A stretch of DNA of 59,202 nt from the NCBI GenBank assembly GCA_902794125.1, contig CADBFX010000006.1:1-59202 (forward strand). Direction: 5' to 3'. A model generated the notes under the pieces. That model did no database searches, was not told where the DNA came from, and worked only from the letters and a program-made list of their open reading frames with translations. Below, piece after piece: positions 44,851 through 53,538 of the stretch. The translations under genes and the position numbers were made by a program. Position 1 is the first letter of the stretch, and the number at the start of each line of letters is the position of its first letter. The stretch is from an uncultured Elusimicrobium sp. Its GTDB lineage: Bacteria; Elusimicrobiota; Elusimicrobia; Elusimicrobiales; Elusimicrobiaceae.

Positions 44851-45456
44851 TTATTTCCTTTTAAATCGAAATTCCGGCAGCAGCGCAGCTAAACCCAGCC
44901 ACGGTACGGCCATATAGGCAAATTGGCAGGCGATATCGGCTCGGTGTGGCACGAGCGGAACCAATTGGGTTAACAATTGAATGCCTGCCCAAATATAAAA
45001 CGAAAGTAATAAGAAATTCATTAAAAACGATGTAAGTAAATTTTTAAGAATAACACGGTTGATATAGTTCGGTTTTTGCAGTACGCGCTGTTCCCAGCGG
45101 GCTAAACTTTTTACACGGGTTTTGCGCATCCATTTTTCTACATGAGCCACCAAAATAGACCCGATGACTGCTATAAAAAAAGCCAAATGAAGCGGAATTC
45201 CGGCAGCGTACAGTGCTAGTGAAATGGCACAGCAAATCGTTGTACTCGGTGGCAAGAATCCTCCCAAAGGGCTGATGTCGGCAAATAAAAGTTCTGAAAA
45301 CACGCCCACTTGCACGCCAGCCATCCAATCGCCTGTAATTAGCGAGAGTAACGGCCCGGCCATAATTCCGCGCGATAATTGAAATTGGCCCGCATAAGTA
45401 GTGTCCAATTCCAATAAAGCGGCAACGAAGCAGAGTAAAGCGATTTCAGGCGTCAC
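44851..45456 (-). CDS. PTS mannose-family transporter subunit IIC
   Basis: 201 residues, somewhat shorter than the 250-270 usual for ManY. It keeps the IIC character: an early ELDTTYAGQFQLSRGIMAGPL, the GDWMAGVQVGVFSELLFADISPLGGFLPPS substrate region, and six hydrophobic helices. The start overlaps the end of IIB by 11 bases. The shortening is mainly at the C-terminal loops. Confidence 0.88.
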   Translation of the reverse strand: MTPEIALLCFVAALLELDTTYAGQFQLSRGIMAGPLLSLITGDWMAGVQVGVFSELLFADISPLGGFLPPSTTICCAISLALYAAGIPLHLAFFIAVIGSILVAHVEKWMRKTRVKSLARWEQRVLQKPNYINRVILKNLLTSFLMNFLLLSFYIWAGIQLLTQLVPLVPHRADIACQFAYMAVPWLGLAALLPEFRFKRK

Positions 45457-45919
45457 GGAGTACCTCGTTTAAAGATAAAGAAATATCATTTGGGACGGCT
45501 CTTGTTTCAACGGTAATGCCCAAATCCTGTACTAATTTTAACAATTTTTTATCTTCTTTATCTAAGAAGACATGATTGGCTAATTTTTGGGCGTTTTCCT
45601 TAAAATGCATCCCGCCGATATTGACGGAACGAATTTGCAAACCATTTTTTATTAGTTCGGCAAAATCTTGCAACGAATTCATCAGTAAAAAAACACGGCG
45701 TTTGGAAGTTGCCGCGTAGCGCACGGCAGAGGCGTAATCCTGGACGGTTAAATCGTATTCATAGGGCAGACTCAGGCGTAAAAGCCCTTGGTTGAGGGCT
45801 TTTTCTTGGCCTTTGGCGCACGGAATTAACACCTCGTCTGCATTTAATTCCGGCAGCCAGGCTTGTACGATTTGTCCATGAATCAGGCGGTCATCCACCC
45901 GTGCAAAAATAAACGGCAT
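45446..45919 (-). CDS. PTS mannose-family IIB component
   Basis: 157 residues, cytoplasmic. The phospho-histidine is His14 in RVDDRLIHGQIVQAWLPEL, the family's active site. The body (AKGQEKALNQGLLRLSLP, NIGGMHF) matches IIB of the mannose/sorbose family. It transfers phosphate from IIA to the sugar. Start and stop overlap neighbours by one base (IIA) and 11 bases (IIC). Confidence 0.94.
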   Translation of the reverse strand: MPFIFARVDDRLIHGQIVQAWLPELNADEVLIPCAKGQEKALNQGLLRLSLPYEYDLTVQDYASAVRYAATSKRRVFLLMNSLQDFAELIKNGLQIRSVNIGGMHFKENAQKLANHVFLDKEDKKLLKLVQDLGITVETRAVPNDISLSLNEVLRDA

Positions 45920-46323
45920 TACATTCCTTTAATCAGTAATTCGGTTGCGTTGATAACGGCACGTTTTCCGTCCGCTTCAATTTTTTCCGCCAGTTCTTTG
46001 GCAGATAATTTTTTGCGGCTATTAATAGCCGTTAACAGCATGCTTAAGTTTAGCCCCGTAATTACGTGGCAATTAGGCAAATCTTTGCTGGCCGTAAGCG
46101 AAATGTTGGTGGCACTCCCGCCGAAAATATCGGTCAGTATTACGGCACCGTCTGCGCAGTCTTGCAAAGACTTTTTCAGCTTAGCGGCTTCTTGTTCTAC
46201 GGCGGCGGCGGCAGTAACGGCGAACGTTTCAAAGCCGTCGGCCGGTTTGCCGATAATCAAAGAAGCGGTGTCTAACATTTCTTGGGCAAGTTGCCCATGT
46301 GCAACGAGAATAATTTTTACCAT
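45919..46323 (-). CDS. PTS mannose-family IIA component
   Basis: 134 residues. His9 in ILVAHGQLAQEML is the phosphorylation site; VILTDIFGGSATNIS and the following NLSMLLTAI region are typical of the EIIA-Man fold. IIA is separate from IIB here, unlike E. coli ManX. It ends on the first base of IIB and begins one base after the end of the rapZ frame. Confidence 0.95.
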   Translation of the reverse strand: MVKIILVAHGQLAQEMLDTASLIIGKPADGFETFAVTAAAAVEQEAAKLKKSLQDCADGAVILTDIFGGSATNISLTASKDLPNCHVITGLNLSMLLTAINSRKKLSAKELAEKIEADGKRAVINATELLIKGM

Positions 46324-46324
46324 A

Positions 46325-47088
46325 TCAGAGTTCTATATCCCTATGAAATTCTGAAGCACTTAGCCCCAGTTTGTTTAAATACTCGGCCAACTTATGGGCC
46401 ATAAACACGCTGCGGTGTTTCCCGCCGGTGCAACCCATAGCAATAGTTAAGTAACTTTTTCCTTCTTTAATATATTTAGGTATTAAGTATTTAATCAAAT
46501 CAGCAAATTTTGCATCCTTAAACGACATAATATAATCTTGCACAGCTTTGTCTAAGCCGGTTTTGTTTTTTAAGGCCGGTACATAATAGGGGTTGGGCAA
46601 AAAGCGTACGTCCATTACAATATCGCAGTCGGTGGGAATGCCGTGCTTAAACCCAAACGACATAACGGATATTTGCATATCGCCCGCCCGCGTGAGCGTA
46701 ATGAGAGAAGAAAGTTTTTCTTTTAGTTCGCCGAGTTTTAAATCGGACGTGTCCACTACTTTATCAGCTAAAATTTTAATAGGTTGCATTACATCCCGTT
46801 CGTGTTCAATAGCCGCGACTAATTTTTTATGAATAGGGTGTTTATGTTTCGTTTCTTTAGTAAATTGGGCATTTCGCGTAAACGGTCGCCCTCGCGCACG
46901 TCAATTCCCAGGGCAATGTTGCGAATGGCATCATTCTGGCGTACGTAATCAATAAAATTTTTAAAAAGGGCCAGCGGCAAATTATCTACGCAATAAAACC
47001 CTAAATCGCCAAACATTTTTAACGCTTGCGATTTGCCGGCACCGCTCATCCCGGTGATAATAAAAAGACGCCGTTTTTTATTTTGCAT
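46325..47088 (-). pseudogene. rapZ: RapZ-like RNase adapter / nucleotide-binding protein, internally deleted and frameshifted
   Basis: The first 89 residues carry the RapZ start: Walker [24 protein letters not shown] and [16 protein letters not shown]. After this the frame ends in a stop at 46819. A second frame, open from about 46860, carries [10 protein letters not shown] (family YkETRRrHPL), [48 protein letters not shown] and the [20 protein letters not shown] motif to the end. In other RapZ proteins about 27 residues separate REMP from the ETRRRHPL motif; here there are almost none. So about 80 bases plus the frame are lost near 46855-46862. In its family RapZ controls GlmS mRNA or binds GlcN6P. 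The gene overlaps hprK by 11 bases. Confidence 0.85.
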
Positions 47089-48034
47089 GGGTTTTTTCGT
47101 TCCCCTGTTTCATTTTATCTAAAATTTTTTGACTAAATTCCTTGGCGGAAAAAATACCTTGGCTTTTTAGTTGTTGGTTTAACGAGGCCACTTCAATTAA
47201 AATAGCCAGGTTGCGCCCCGGAGTAACAGGCAACCCCAAAGACGGGATTTCAATTCCTAAAATGTTAGTCGTTTTCTGCTCCACTCCCAAACGGTCCAAC
47301 GGGGCTTTGGTGGGGGACGTAAGCACCACTTCCATATCAATTTTAGTTTCGTCCAGCGTAGAACCTACACCGAACAGAAGCGGTACGTCCAAAATACCCA
47401 GCCCGCGCACTTCCATGTAATGCTTGAGCATGGTGGGGCAGGAACCGAGCAGGTAACGACCACGGCTTTTTTGAATTTCCACTACATCATCTGCTACCAA
47501 AATATGCCCGCGTTTAATAAGTTCCAACGCGCATTCGCTTTTACCGATACCGGATTCGCCGCGAATTAAAACGCCGATACCGTTCACATCCACTAGTACT
47601 CCGTGCACATGCGTAACCGGGGCGAGTTTTTCGTCCAAAAAGCGGGTAAATTCCGCCACGAACGCGGCCGATTCCATTTGTGTTTTTAATATGGGTACGT
47701 CCGCACTTAAACACGCTTTTCTAACAGCGGGAACCGGATCCAAATCGGCAGACATAATGACGCAAGGCACAGAACCTTCTGCCAACATCTTAGTTATATT
47801 TGCGCGCAAACGCGCTTTGTTTTCTTTTTGGCAAAAAGATTGTTCCCCGCGCCCGAACACTTGCACGGAATTGGCGCGGAAATTATCCAAATGCCCGCCG
47901 AGCGCGAGGCCGGGGCGATTGACACTGCCTAGCGTAATTTCTCGGTGGATATAGCGTTTGCCGCAGACTAACTCCAGGTTAAGGTTTTTAACCTGGAGTA
48001 GTTCTGCTACTGTTATGGATTTTGTAAATTCCAT
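47078..48034 (-). CDS. hprK: HPr kinase/phosphorylase (HprK)
   Basis: 318 residues, full length. Phosphorylates and dephosphorylates HPr Ser46. An N-terminal domain (about 1-130) precedes the kinase core with Walker [21 protein letters not shown] (about residue 155-173), VADDVVEI, the HprK signature [15 protein letters not shown] and the late [19 protein letters not shown]. Complete and in good frame. It is transcribed with hpf upstream (19 bases apart) and rapZ downstream. Confidence 0.95.
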   Translation of the reverse strand: MEFTKSITVAELLQVKNLNLELVCGKRYIHREITLGSVNRPGLALGGHLDNFRANSVQVFGRGEQSFCQKENKARLRANITKMLAEGSVPCVIMSADLDPVPAVRKACLSADVPILKTQMESAAFVAEFTRFLDEKLAPVTHVHGVLVDVNGIGVLIRGESGIGKSECALELIKRGHILVADDVVEIQKSRGRYLLGSCPTMLKHYMEVRGLGILDVPLLFGVGSTLDETKIDMEVVLTSPTKAPLDRLGVEQKTTNILGIEIPSLGLPVTPGRNLAILIEVASLNQQLKSQGIFSAKEFSQKILDKMKQGNEKTHAK

Positions 48035-48052
48035 GCCCGCCCCTTCGTGTAA

Positions 48053-48604
48053 TTATTTTTTGCGAACGGGTTTAATTAAACCGTAGGTGCCATCCAAGCG
48101 TTTAAAAATCAAGTTGATTTGCTTGGAATCTTCGTCTAAGAACATCCAGAAAGAATAACCTAACCGTTCCATTTCATAGGCGGCATCTTCCGGATTCATA
48201 GGCGTCACTTCTACTTGTTTGATAACGGAAAATTTAACATCCGTTTGCGGCAAAAGCACCGGTTCGGCAAAGGGGCTTAAATCGACTTCTTTGACGGATT
48301 TTTTAGACACTTTGCGAGCTTTGGCTTTGTTTTTAATTTTTTTGGCTTGCGCTTCGGCTTTTACAGCGGCGGCGTCGATGGCTTTATACAAATTGCTTTC
48401 CACCGCACTGGCGTTGATGGTGGTTTTCGCGCCGGTGTGCAAAATAATTTCGGCTTTTTGGTTGATTTTCTTTTCTACCGAGATTAAAACTTGGGCGGAA
48501 ACAATATTATCCACTAATTTTTCAATTTTGCCCACGCGGGTATTTACAAATTCTTTAATGGCCGGTGTTAATTTAATGTTTTTGGCCGTAATTTTAATAT
48601 CCAT
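48053..48604 (-). CDS. hpf: ribosome hibernation promoting factor, long form
   Basis: 183 residues from the ATG at 48604, chosen for GGAGG directly upstream; an upstream extension would not match. The N-terminal domain (DIKITAKNIKLTPAIKEFVN ... KIEKLVDNI) is the ribosome-binding HPF/YfiA fold. After a lysine-rich linker, the C-terminal domain with VIKQVEVTPMNPEDAAYEME and GYSFWMFLDEDSKQINLIFKRLDG mediates 100S dimer formation. First gene of the PTS run, with two candidate promoters in a long leader. Confidence 0.92.
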   Translation of the reverse strand: MDIKITAKNIKLTPAIKEFVNTRVGKIEKLVDNIVSAQVLISVEKKINQKAEIILHTGAKTTINASAVESNLYKAIDAAAVKAEAQAKKIKNKAKARKVSKKSVKEVDLSPFAEPVLLPQTDVKFSVIKQVEVTPMNPEDAAYEMERLGYSFWMFLDEDSKQINLIFKRLDGTYGLIKPVRKK

Positions 48605-48647
48605 AACTTCCTCCATAAAATAATACGAGAGAAATCCCCGTATAGTT

Positions 48648-48676
48648 ATTAAACCAATTACTGCGCCCCCTGTCAA
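48648..48676 (-). promoter_or_regulatory. near-consensus promoter for hpf (proximal)
   Basis: On minus, TTGACA (48676-48671), 17-base spacer, TTTAAT (48653-48648); about 40 bases before the hpf start. Confidence 0.65.
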
Positions 48677-48788
48677 ACGCATGCGCGTTCGTACGTAGGA
48701 GGGAGAACTTGCCAGATGCAAGCGGGGGAAAAGAAATTACGGTGGGTTGAACGGTTCTTTGATGCGCCTCCTGGAAGGGAATAAAGAT

Positions 48789-48816
48789 AGTATAGAAAGA
48801 AATGAAATAAAATCAA
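48789..48816 (-). promoter_or_regulatory. possible distal hpf promoter
   Basis: On minus, TTGATT (48816-48811), 16-base spacer, TATACT (48794-48789). It would give a leader of about 180 bases containing short palindromes (around 48677-48700). Confidence 0.45.
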
Positions 48817-48847
48817 GGGAAAAGTGTCCTATATATAAGAAGAAATA

Positions 48848-48880
48848 AAAAAACACCCCGCGGTTGCGGGGTGTTTTTGT
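48848..48880. terminator. intrinsic terminator after the 74-residue gene
   Basis: Stem ACACCCCGC/GCGGGGTGT with a GGTT/AACC loop region and T runs on both strands. Confidence 0.9.
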
Positions 48881-48892
48881 TTTTTCCAAAAC

Positions 48893-49117
48893 TTATTTGG
48901 CGTTAACCATTTTGGCTCTGGAGACATCACCTTTCTTATCCAAGAAATAGAGATATCCTTTTTCTTTTTTGATACCGCATTTTTCTACTTTTTTGGCTTT
49001 GCCGCCTTTTTTACCACCGCGAGCCATCGGTACACGGGCGATATCACCGTCTTTATCGATGTAATACAAGAAACCGTCTTCGCGGTCCATACCAACTTTC
49101 AATACTTTTTCTGCCAT
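48893..49117 (-). CDS. 74-residue protein built from two repeats, unrecognised
   Basis: 74 residues. Two copies of a 28-residue unit: VGMDREDGFLYYIDKDGDIA (then RVPMARGG) and CGIKKEKGYLYFLDKKGDVS (then RAKMVNAK), joined by a basic GKKGGKAKKVEK linker. Each unit reads as two short beta-strands around a DKxGD turn, so the protein may be a small beta-sheet dimer-like fold. Consensus promoter, AGGAGGAG site and strong terminator suggest high expression. The basic linker and pI suggest nucleic-acid or ribosome contact, but this is a guess. It lies between hpf and divergent smc. Confidence 0.8.
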   Translation of the reverse strand: MAEKVLKVGMDREDGFLYYIDKDGDIARVPMARGGKKGGKAKKVEKCGIKKEKGYLYFLDKKGDVSRAKMVNAK

Positions 49118-49160
49118 TTTGAATACTCCTCCTTTCTAGGGAAAAAAGTCCTACAAGAAA

Positions 49161-49189
49161 AATATAATAAAAATTATTACAAATTGCAA
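49161..49189 (-). promoter_or_regulatory. promoter for the 74-residue protein
   Basis: On minus, TTGCAA (49189-49184), 17-base spacer, TATATT (49166-49161). Confidence 0.7.
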
Positions 49190-49282
49190 GCGTTTTTTTC
49201 GTCGGGTTTCCCTCGGACCCATTTTATATAGTACGCGTAGAGGGTAAAAACAGGCTTTTTCCCATATATAAGGTAAGGAAAT

Positions 49283-49290
49283 GCTATAAT
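49283..49290 (+). promoter_or_regulatory. -10 region for smc
   Basis: Extended -10 TGCTATAAT (TATAAT at 49285-49290), 26 bases before the smc ATG, with AAGGGGA as binding site. Confidence 0.55.
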
Positions 49291-49316
49291 CAAATATATT
49301 AGCCTAAGGGGACGTT

Positions 49317-52300
49317 ATGTATTTAAAAGCTATTGAAATTATCGGTTTTAAATCGTTTGCAGATAAATCTCGTTTGGATTTTGAGCCGGGCATTACTTGT
49401 GTGGTGGGGCCCAACGGATGCGGAAAATCAAACGTAATTGATTCCGTACGTTGGACAATCGGGGAAATGAGTTGGAAAGCCCTTCGCTCCGCGTCCATGG
49501 TGGATATTATTTTTAACGGAACTGCCAAACGCGCTCCTTTAAATATGGCTCAGGTAAGCATGGTGTTTGATAATGCTTCCCGCCAACTTCCCTTAGACTT
49601 TAACGAAATTACCGTCACCCGCAAAATCTTCCGCTCCGGCGAAAGTGAATACTATTTAAATAAAGTGCAATGCCGCTTGCGTGATATCCGCGATTTATTT
49701 TTAGATACCGGTATCGGCGGAGAAGGGTATGCTATTATCGACCAGGGCGGTGTGGAAAGTGTGCTTTCCGCCTCGCCGGAACAACGCCGCGAAATGTTCG
49801 AAGAAGTAGCAGGTGTATCCAAATATAAAGCAAAACGCGAAGAATGCATCCGCCGTTTAGAGCGCGTAGATTTGGATTTGGCCCGCTTGGCTGATACGGT
49901 AGCACTTATCCAAGAACAAATTAAAAAGTTGGACAGCGAAGCCAAAAAAGCACGGCTTTATCAGAAGTACCGCGAAGAACTAAAAGAAAGTGAAATTGCA
50001 ATTTCCGTCTGTTCTATCAAAGAATCTGATACTTTAATTGCTAAACATACGTCGGAACTTTCGCCGATTGTACAACGGCAAGAAGATTTAGAAAACCGCA
50101 TTTCCGCGCAAGAAGGTGCCACAGCCGCGTTAGATTTAAATTTAACGCATAAGCAAAAAGAAGCGGCCGAATTTAACGAAAAAATTTCCGCCAGCAAATA
50201 TCAAGTGGGGCTTTTAGAGGGGGCCATTAAAAACTGTGATAATTTGACGGCTGAACTTACGGCTCAAATTGCTTCGTCGGGCGCCGAGGCACAACGCGGT
50301 CAAAGCCGGTTGCAAGAATTGGCTCCTGCCATTGCGCGTTTAAAAGAACAAGTGCAAGCCGTCACGGCCGAATTGGAACCTTTGCAAAATTCCTATAATA
50401 CGCAAACGGCTACGGCTCAAAAATTGGAAAACGATTTGCGCCAATCCGAAACCGATTTGCAACGCATTTCCGGCGAACTGATGAATTGGGTGCAAAAGCA
50501 GATGGAAGTTTCCAACCGTATTTCGCTGGAAGAATCTTCCGTTCAGCGGGAAAGTGAAGATTTAATTACCGTAGAAAAAGCCAGCCAGTCACAAACGGCG
50601 GGGTTATCTGAGTTAGAAAAACAATTAAAGGAAATTACATCGCGTTTGGAACAGGCACAAGCCGCGGCCGATGCGTCGGCTTCCGCTATCACCCAAGGCG
50701 AAGAGTCTTACCGGACCCTTCAACAAGAACGCACCGCGCTTAACGAAAAACTTTCCGCGGTCCGTTCCGCGCGCGCCGGTTTAGCCGCCAAGTTGGAAAT
50801 GATTCAAACCCAAGGGAAGAATGACCCGTATTGGGTGGGTGTAAAAACCGTTACGGAGAGCAATATCCCCGGCGTAAAAACCACGTTACGCAAAGCGTTA
50901 AAATATCCTGCTTCGCTTGGTGTGGCGGTAGAAGAAGCCTTTGGTAAATATTTAGATGCCGTTTTATGTGCCGACGAAGAAACCGTAGAAACAGCGTTGA
51001 AACTTTTAAAAGAAAACGGCAAAGCCCGGGCGCGGTTTATCGTATTGTCGCAAGTGCCGGCCGTAAAAGCACAAGTTGGCCGCGATGCGCTCAAAGCGCA
51101 ACTTTCCTACAAACCGGAACTGGAAAATTTAATTAACTGCTTAATCGGTAATTATACATACGGAGAAGGCACCGTAAAAAGTGATTTCTTCGTGGGTGGC
51201 GGAGCGGAAAACGTCCGCGCGCCGGAAGCCTATTGGGGCGAAGAAGAAACCGTCCGTGGCGAAATGGAAGCACAAACCGCCGAAGAAGAAACGCTTTCCA
51301 AGAAAATTATTTCTAATTACGAAGCACTTGGTAAAGCTGAAGAAAATTTAAAAGCGTTGCGCGCCAAACAACAGGAAACAGTCGTGACGCTTAACACCGT
51401 GCAAAACGAACAAATTAACAAATCGCATGAAGTGGCCCGCGTGCGACAGGAGTTGGAACGCGCGGCAGCCCGCAAGCAAGAGATTACGCTACAGGTGCAA
51501 AACCGCAAGCATACGATTGAAGTGCTTAAACAAAATCTAGAAGAATTTAAAGCTAAACACGCCGACGCTGCCAGCCGGAGTGAACAAATAAAGGAACACC
51601 AAACCCAACTGCGCGCTCAAGCCGAAACGCTCAAAGGCGAACTGAATGCCTTAAGTGCTAAACTCTACGATGCGCGCATTAAAAAGAATAATGTGGAGTT
51701 GGATTTGAAATCCACCGAATACGAATTTAACAGTTTGACCGAAAACGAAGGGAAGCGTAATGAAAAAATTGCTTCTTCCAACTTGCGGTTGCAAAGTTTG
51801 GCTGAAGAAAAATTAACCACGCAAGCCAAATTATCTACAGAGCGGGATGCATTAGCCCAATTGGAACTGACCGAGCACAAAATGCGCGGCGAACTGGAAG
51901 ATTTAAAACGCGAATTCAACGAAAAAATGACGTCGCTTAACGCGTGTAAAAAAGAATTTTCCGATTTGACTATCAAGAAAAACGATTTGGAAAATGCGCT
52001 TTCCAACGCGCGCCGTCAACGCACCACGGTTGTTAATAACTTGTTTGAAAGTTGGAACATTACGCCGGAAGAAGCCCAATTAAAATACGGCGAAAAAACG
52101 GTGGATTACGAACGCGTTAAAATGATGCGAAAACGCATTGAAAATATGGGAGCCGTTAACATGACCGCGCCGGAAGAATACGATGCCCTTACCGAACGCA
52201 ATAATTTCCTGCGCTCTCAAATCGGTGATTTGGAAACGGCGAAGAAAGATTTAAAATCCGCTATCAACAAAATTAACCAAACTACCCGTGAGAATTTTAA

Positions 52301-52799
52301 ATATACGTTTGAACAGGTGCGCACGCACTTTAAGAACATCTATCAGACGTTATTCCGCGGCGGGGAGTGCGATTTGGTGCTGACCCAACCGGATAATTTG
52401 TTAGAAACGGGAATTGAAATTTTTGCCCAACCGCCCGGTAAGAAACTGTTAAACATTACTTCCATGTCCGGCGGAGAAAAAACCTTGACAGCCATGTCGT
52501 TACTGTTTGCGTTCTTTACACACAACCCGTCGCCGTTCTGTATTATGGACGAGGCCGATGCCGCGCTGGACGAGGCTAACGTGGAACGCTATGTGAACCT
52601 TATTAAAGAGTTCTCTAAATCCACACAGTTTATTGTGGTTACTCACAATAAACGCACCATGGAAGCGGCGCGTATGCTCTATGGTATCACGATGGAAGAA
52701 AGCGGGGTGTCAAAAGTAATGTCTGTGAACTTGGCTGACCGCACCAACCCGGAAGAAGTCAAAAAGAAAGAAGCTATAGAGGCTTTGGCGGAGGCATAA
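49317..52799 (+). CDS. smc: chromosome segregation protein SMC
   Basis: 1160 residues. ATPase that compacts and separates chromosomes, normally with ScpA/ScpB. N-terminal head with IIGFKSFADKSRLDFEPGIT and Walker A GPNGCGKSN (about residue 32-40), then a long coiled coil, a hinge domain (about 500-640; GVKTTLRKALKYPASLGVAV), the returning coil, and the C-terminal head with NITSMSGGEKTLTAMSLLF signature and Walker B CIMDEADAALDEAN. Length is typical of bacterial SMC. The phosphoesterase gene follows after one base. Confidence 0.97.
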   Translation: MYLKAIEIIGFKSFADKSRLDFEPGITCVVGPNGCGKSNVIDSVRWTIGEMSWKALRSASMVDIIFNGTAKRAPLNMAQVSMVFDNASRQLPLDFNEITVTRKIFRSGESEYYLNKVQCRLRDIRDLFLDTGIGGEGYAIIDQGGVESVLSASPEQRREMFEEVAGVSKYKAKREECIRRLERVDLDLARLADTVALIQEQIKKLDSEAKKARLYQKYREELKESEIAISVCSIKESDTLIAKHTSELSPIVQRQEDLENRISAQEGATAALDLNLTHKQKEAAEFNEKISASKYQVGLLEGAIKNCDNLTAELTAQIASSGAEAQRGQSRLQELAPAIARLKEQVQAVTAELEPLQNSYNTQTATAQKLENDLRQSETDLQRISGELMNWVQKQMEVSNRISLEESSVQRESEDLITVEKASQSQTAGLSELEKQLKEITSRLEQAQAAADASASAITQGEESYRTLQQERTALNEKLSAVRSARAGLAAKLEMIQTQGKNDPYWVGVKTVTESNIPGVKTTLRKALKYPASLGVAVEEAFGKYLDAVLCADEETVETALKLLKENGKARARFIVLSQVPAVKAQVGRDALKAQLSYKPELENLINCLIGNYTYGEGTVKSDFFVGGGAENVRAPEAYWGEEETVRGEMEAQTAEEETLSKKIISNYEALGKAEENLKALRAKQQETVVTLNTVQNEQINKSHEVARVRQELERAAARKQEITLQVQNRKHTIEVLKQNLEEFKAKHADAASRSEQIKEHQTQLRAQAETLKGELNALSAKLYDARIKKNNVELDLKSTEYEFNSLTENEGKRNEKIASSNLRLQSLAEEKLTTQAKLSTERDALAQLELTEHKMRGELEDLKREFNEKMTSLNACKKEFSDLTIKKNDLENALSNARRQRTTVVNNLFESWNITPEEAQLKYGEKTVDYERVKMMRKRIENMGAVNMTAPEEYDALTERNNFLRSQIGDLETAKKDLKSAINKINQTTRENFKYTFEQVRTHFKNIYQTLFRGGECDLVLTQPDNLLETGIEIFAQPPGKKLLNITSMSGGEKTLTAMSLLFAFFTHNPSPFCIMDEADAALDEANVERYVNLIKEFSKSTQFIVVTHNKRTMEAARMLYGITMEESGVSKVMSVNLADRTNPEEVKKKEAIEALAEA

Positions 52800-52800
52800 G

Positions 52801-53538
52801 ATGAGGATCGGGGTCTTTTCGGATGTGCATAGCAACTGGGAAGCCCTGGAAGCCTGCTTAGCCCGTTTTGCCAAAGAAAAAGTGCAGGCGTATATTTTTT
52901 GCGGGGATATTATCGGCTACGGGCCGGACCCGGAAAAATGTGTTCAAAAAGTGTTATCTTTGCCGCTGTTGGCTTGTGTAATGGGTAACCACGACGCGGT
53001 TTTTTTACATCCGGAAATAGAAGCATTTTTCAATTATGATGCTCAAGTTTCTTTGGAAGAAAACAAAAAACAGTTAAAAGAAAAAGATATCCGTCGTTTA
53101 TCTGCATTGCCGGCACGTGTGCAAAAACCAAATTTTACCGTGGTCCACGGAACGCCTGCTAACCCAATTCAAGAATATTTTACCAGCACAAACCAATTCC
53201 ATTCTAATTATGAGTTATGGGAAGGGCAGTTCTGTTTTGTGGGGCACTCCCATATGCCGTTTTGTATGGGCGGGAATGAGGCGGCTGCTTCGCTGCTTTT
53301 AAATAAAAAAGGAGAAACTCTTTGCCGCTTAAAAGATGAACTTCGCTATGTAATCAATCCGGGTGCTGTCGGGAAGCCGCGCGATAAAAATCCGCACGCT
53401 TCTTTCGGTGTATGGGACACCGACGGTGCTACCTTCCGTTTTATCCGGCAGGAATACGATATCAAAAAAACACTTGCCAAAATGGAACGGTTAAAATATC
53501 CTTCGCTTTTAATGGATAGTCTTTCGGTGGGATTGTAA
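52801..53538 (+). CDS. metallophosphoesterase (YfcE/diadenosine-type)
   Basis: 245 residues. Calcineurin-like metal site in order: GVFSDVHSNWEAL (residues 3-15), FCGDIIGYGPDP, MGNHDAV, VVHGTPANP and VGHSHMPF. The group includes YfcE-like phosphodiesterases and symmetric Ap4A-type hydrolases; the substrate is open. It starts one base after smc and shares 30 bases at the 3' end with the convergent glycosyltransferase-like gene. Confidence 0.9.
   Translation: MRIGVFSDVHSNWEALEACLARFAKEKVQAYIFCGDIIGYGPDPEKCVQKVLSLPLLACVMGNHDAVFLHPEIEAFFNYDAQVSLEENKKQLKEKDIRRLSALPARVQKPNFTVVHGTPANPIQEYFTSTNQFHSNYELWEGQFCFVGHSHMPFCMGGNEAAASLLLNKKGETLCRLKDELRYVINPGAVGKPRDKNPHASFGVWDTDGATFRFIRQEYDIKKTLAKMERLKYPSLLMDSLSVGL

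Noticed and set aside
46819..46860. Frame continuing rapZ as [14 protein letters not shown]
   Set aside because: It resembles the family loosely but stops at once, while the other frame gives the conserved ETKHKHPI motif and all downstream domains.
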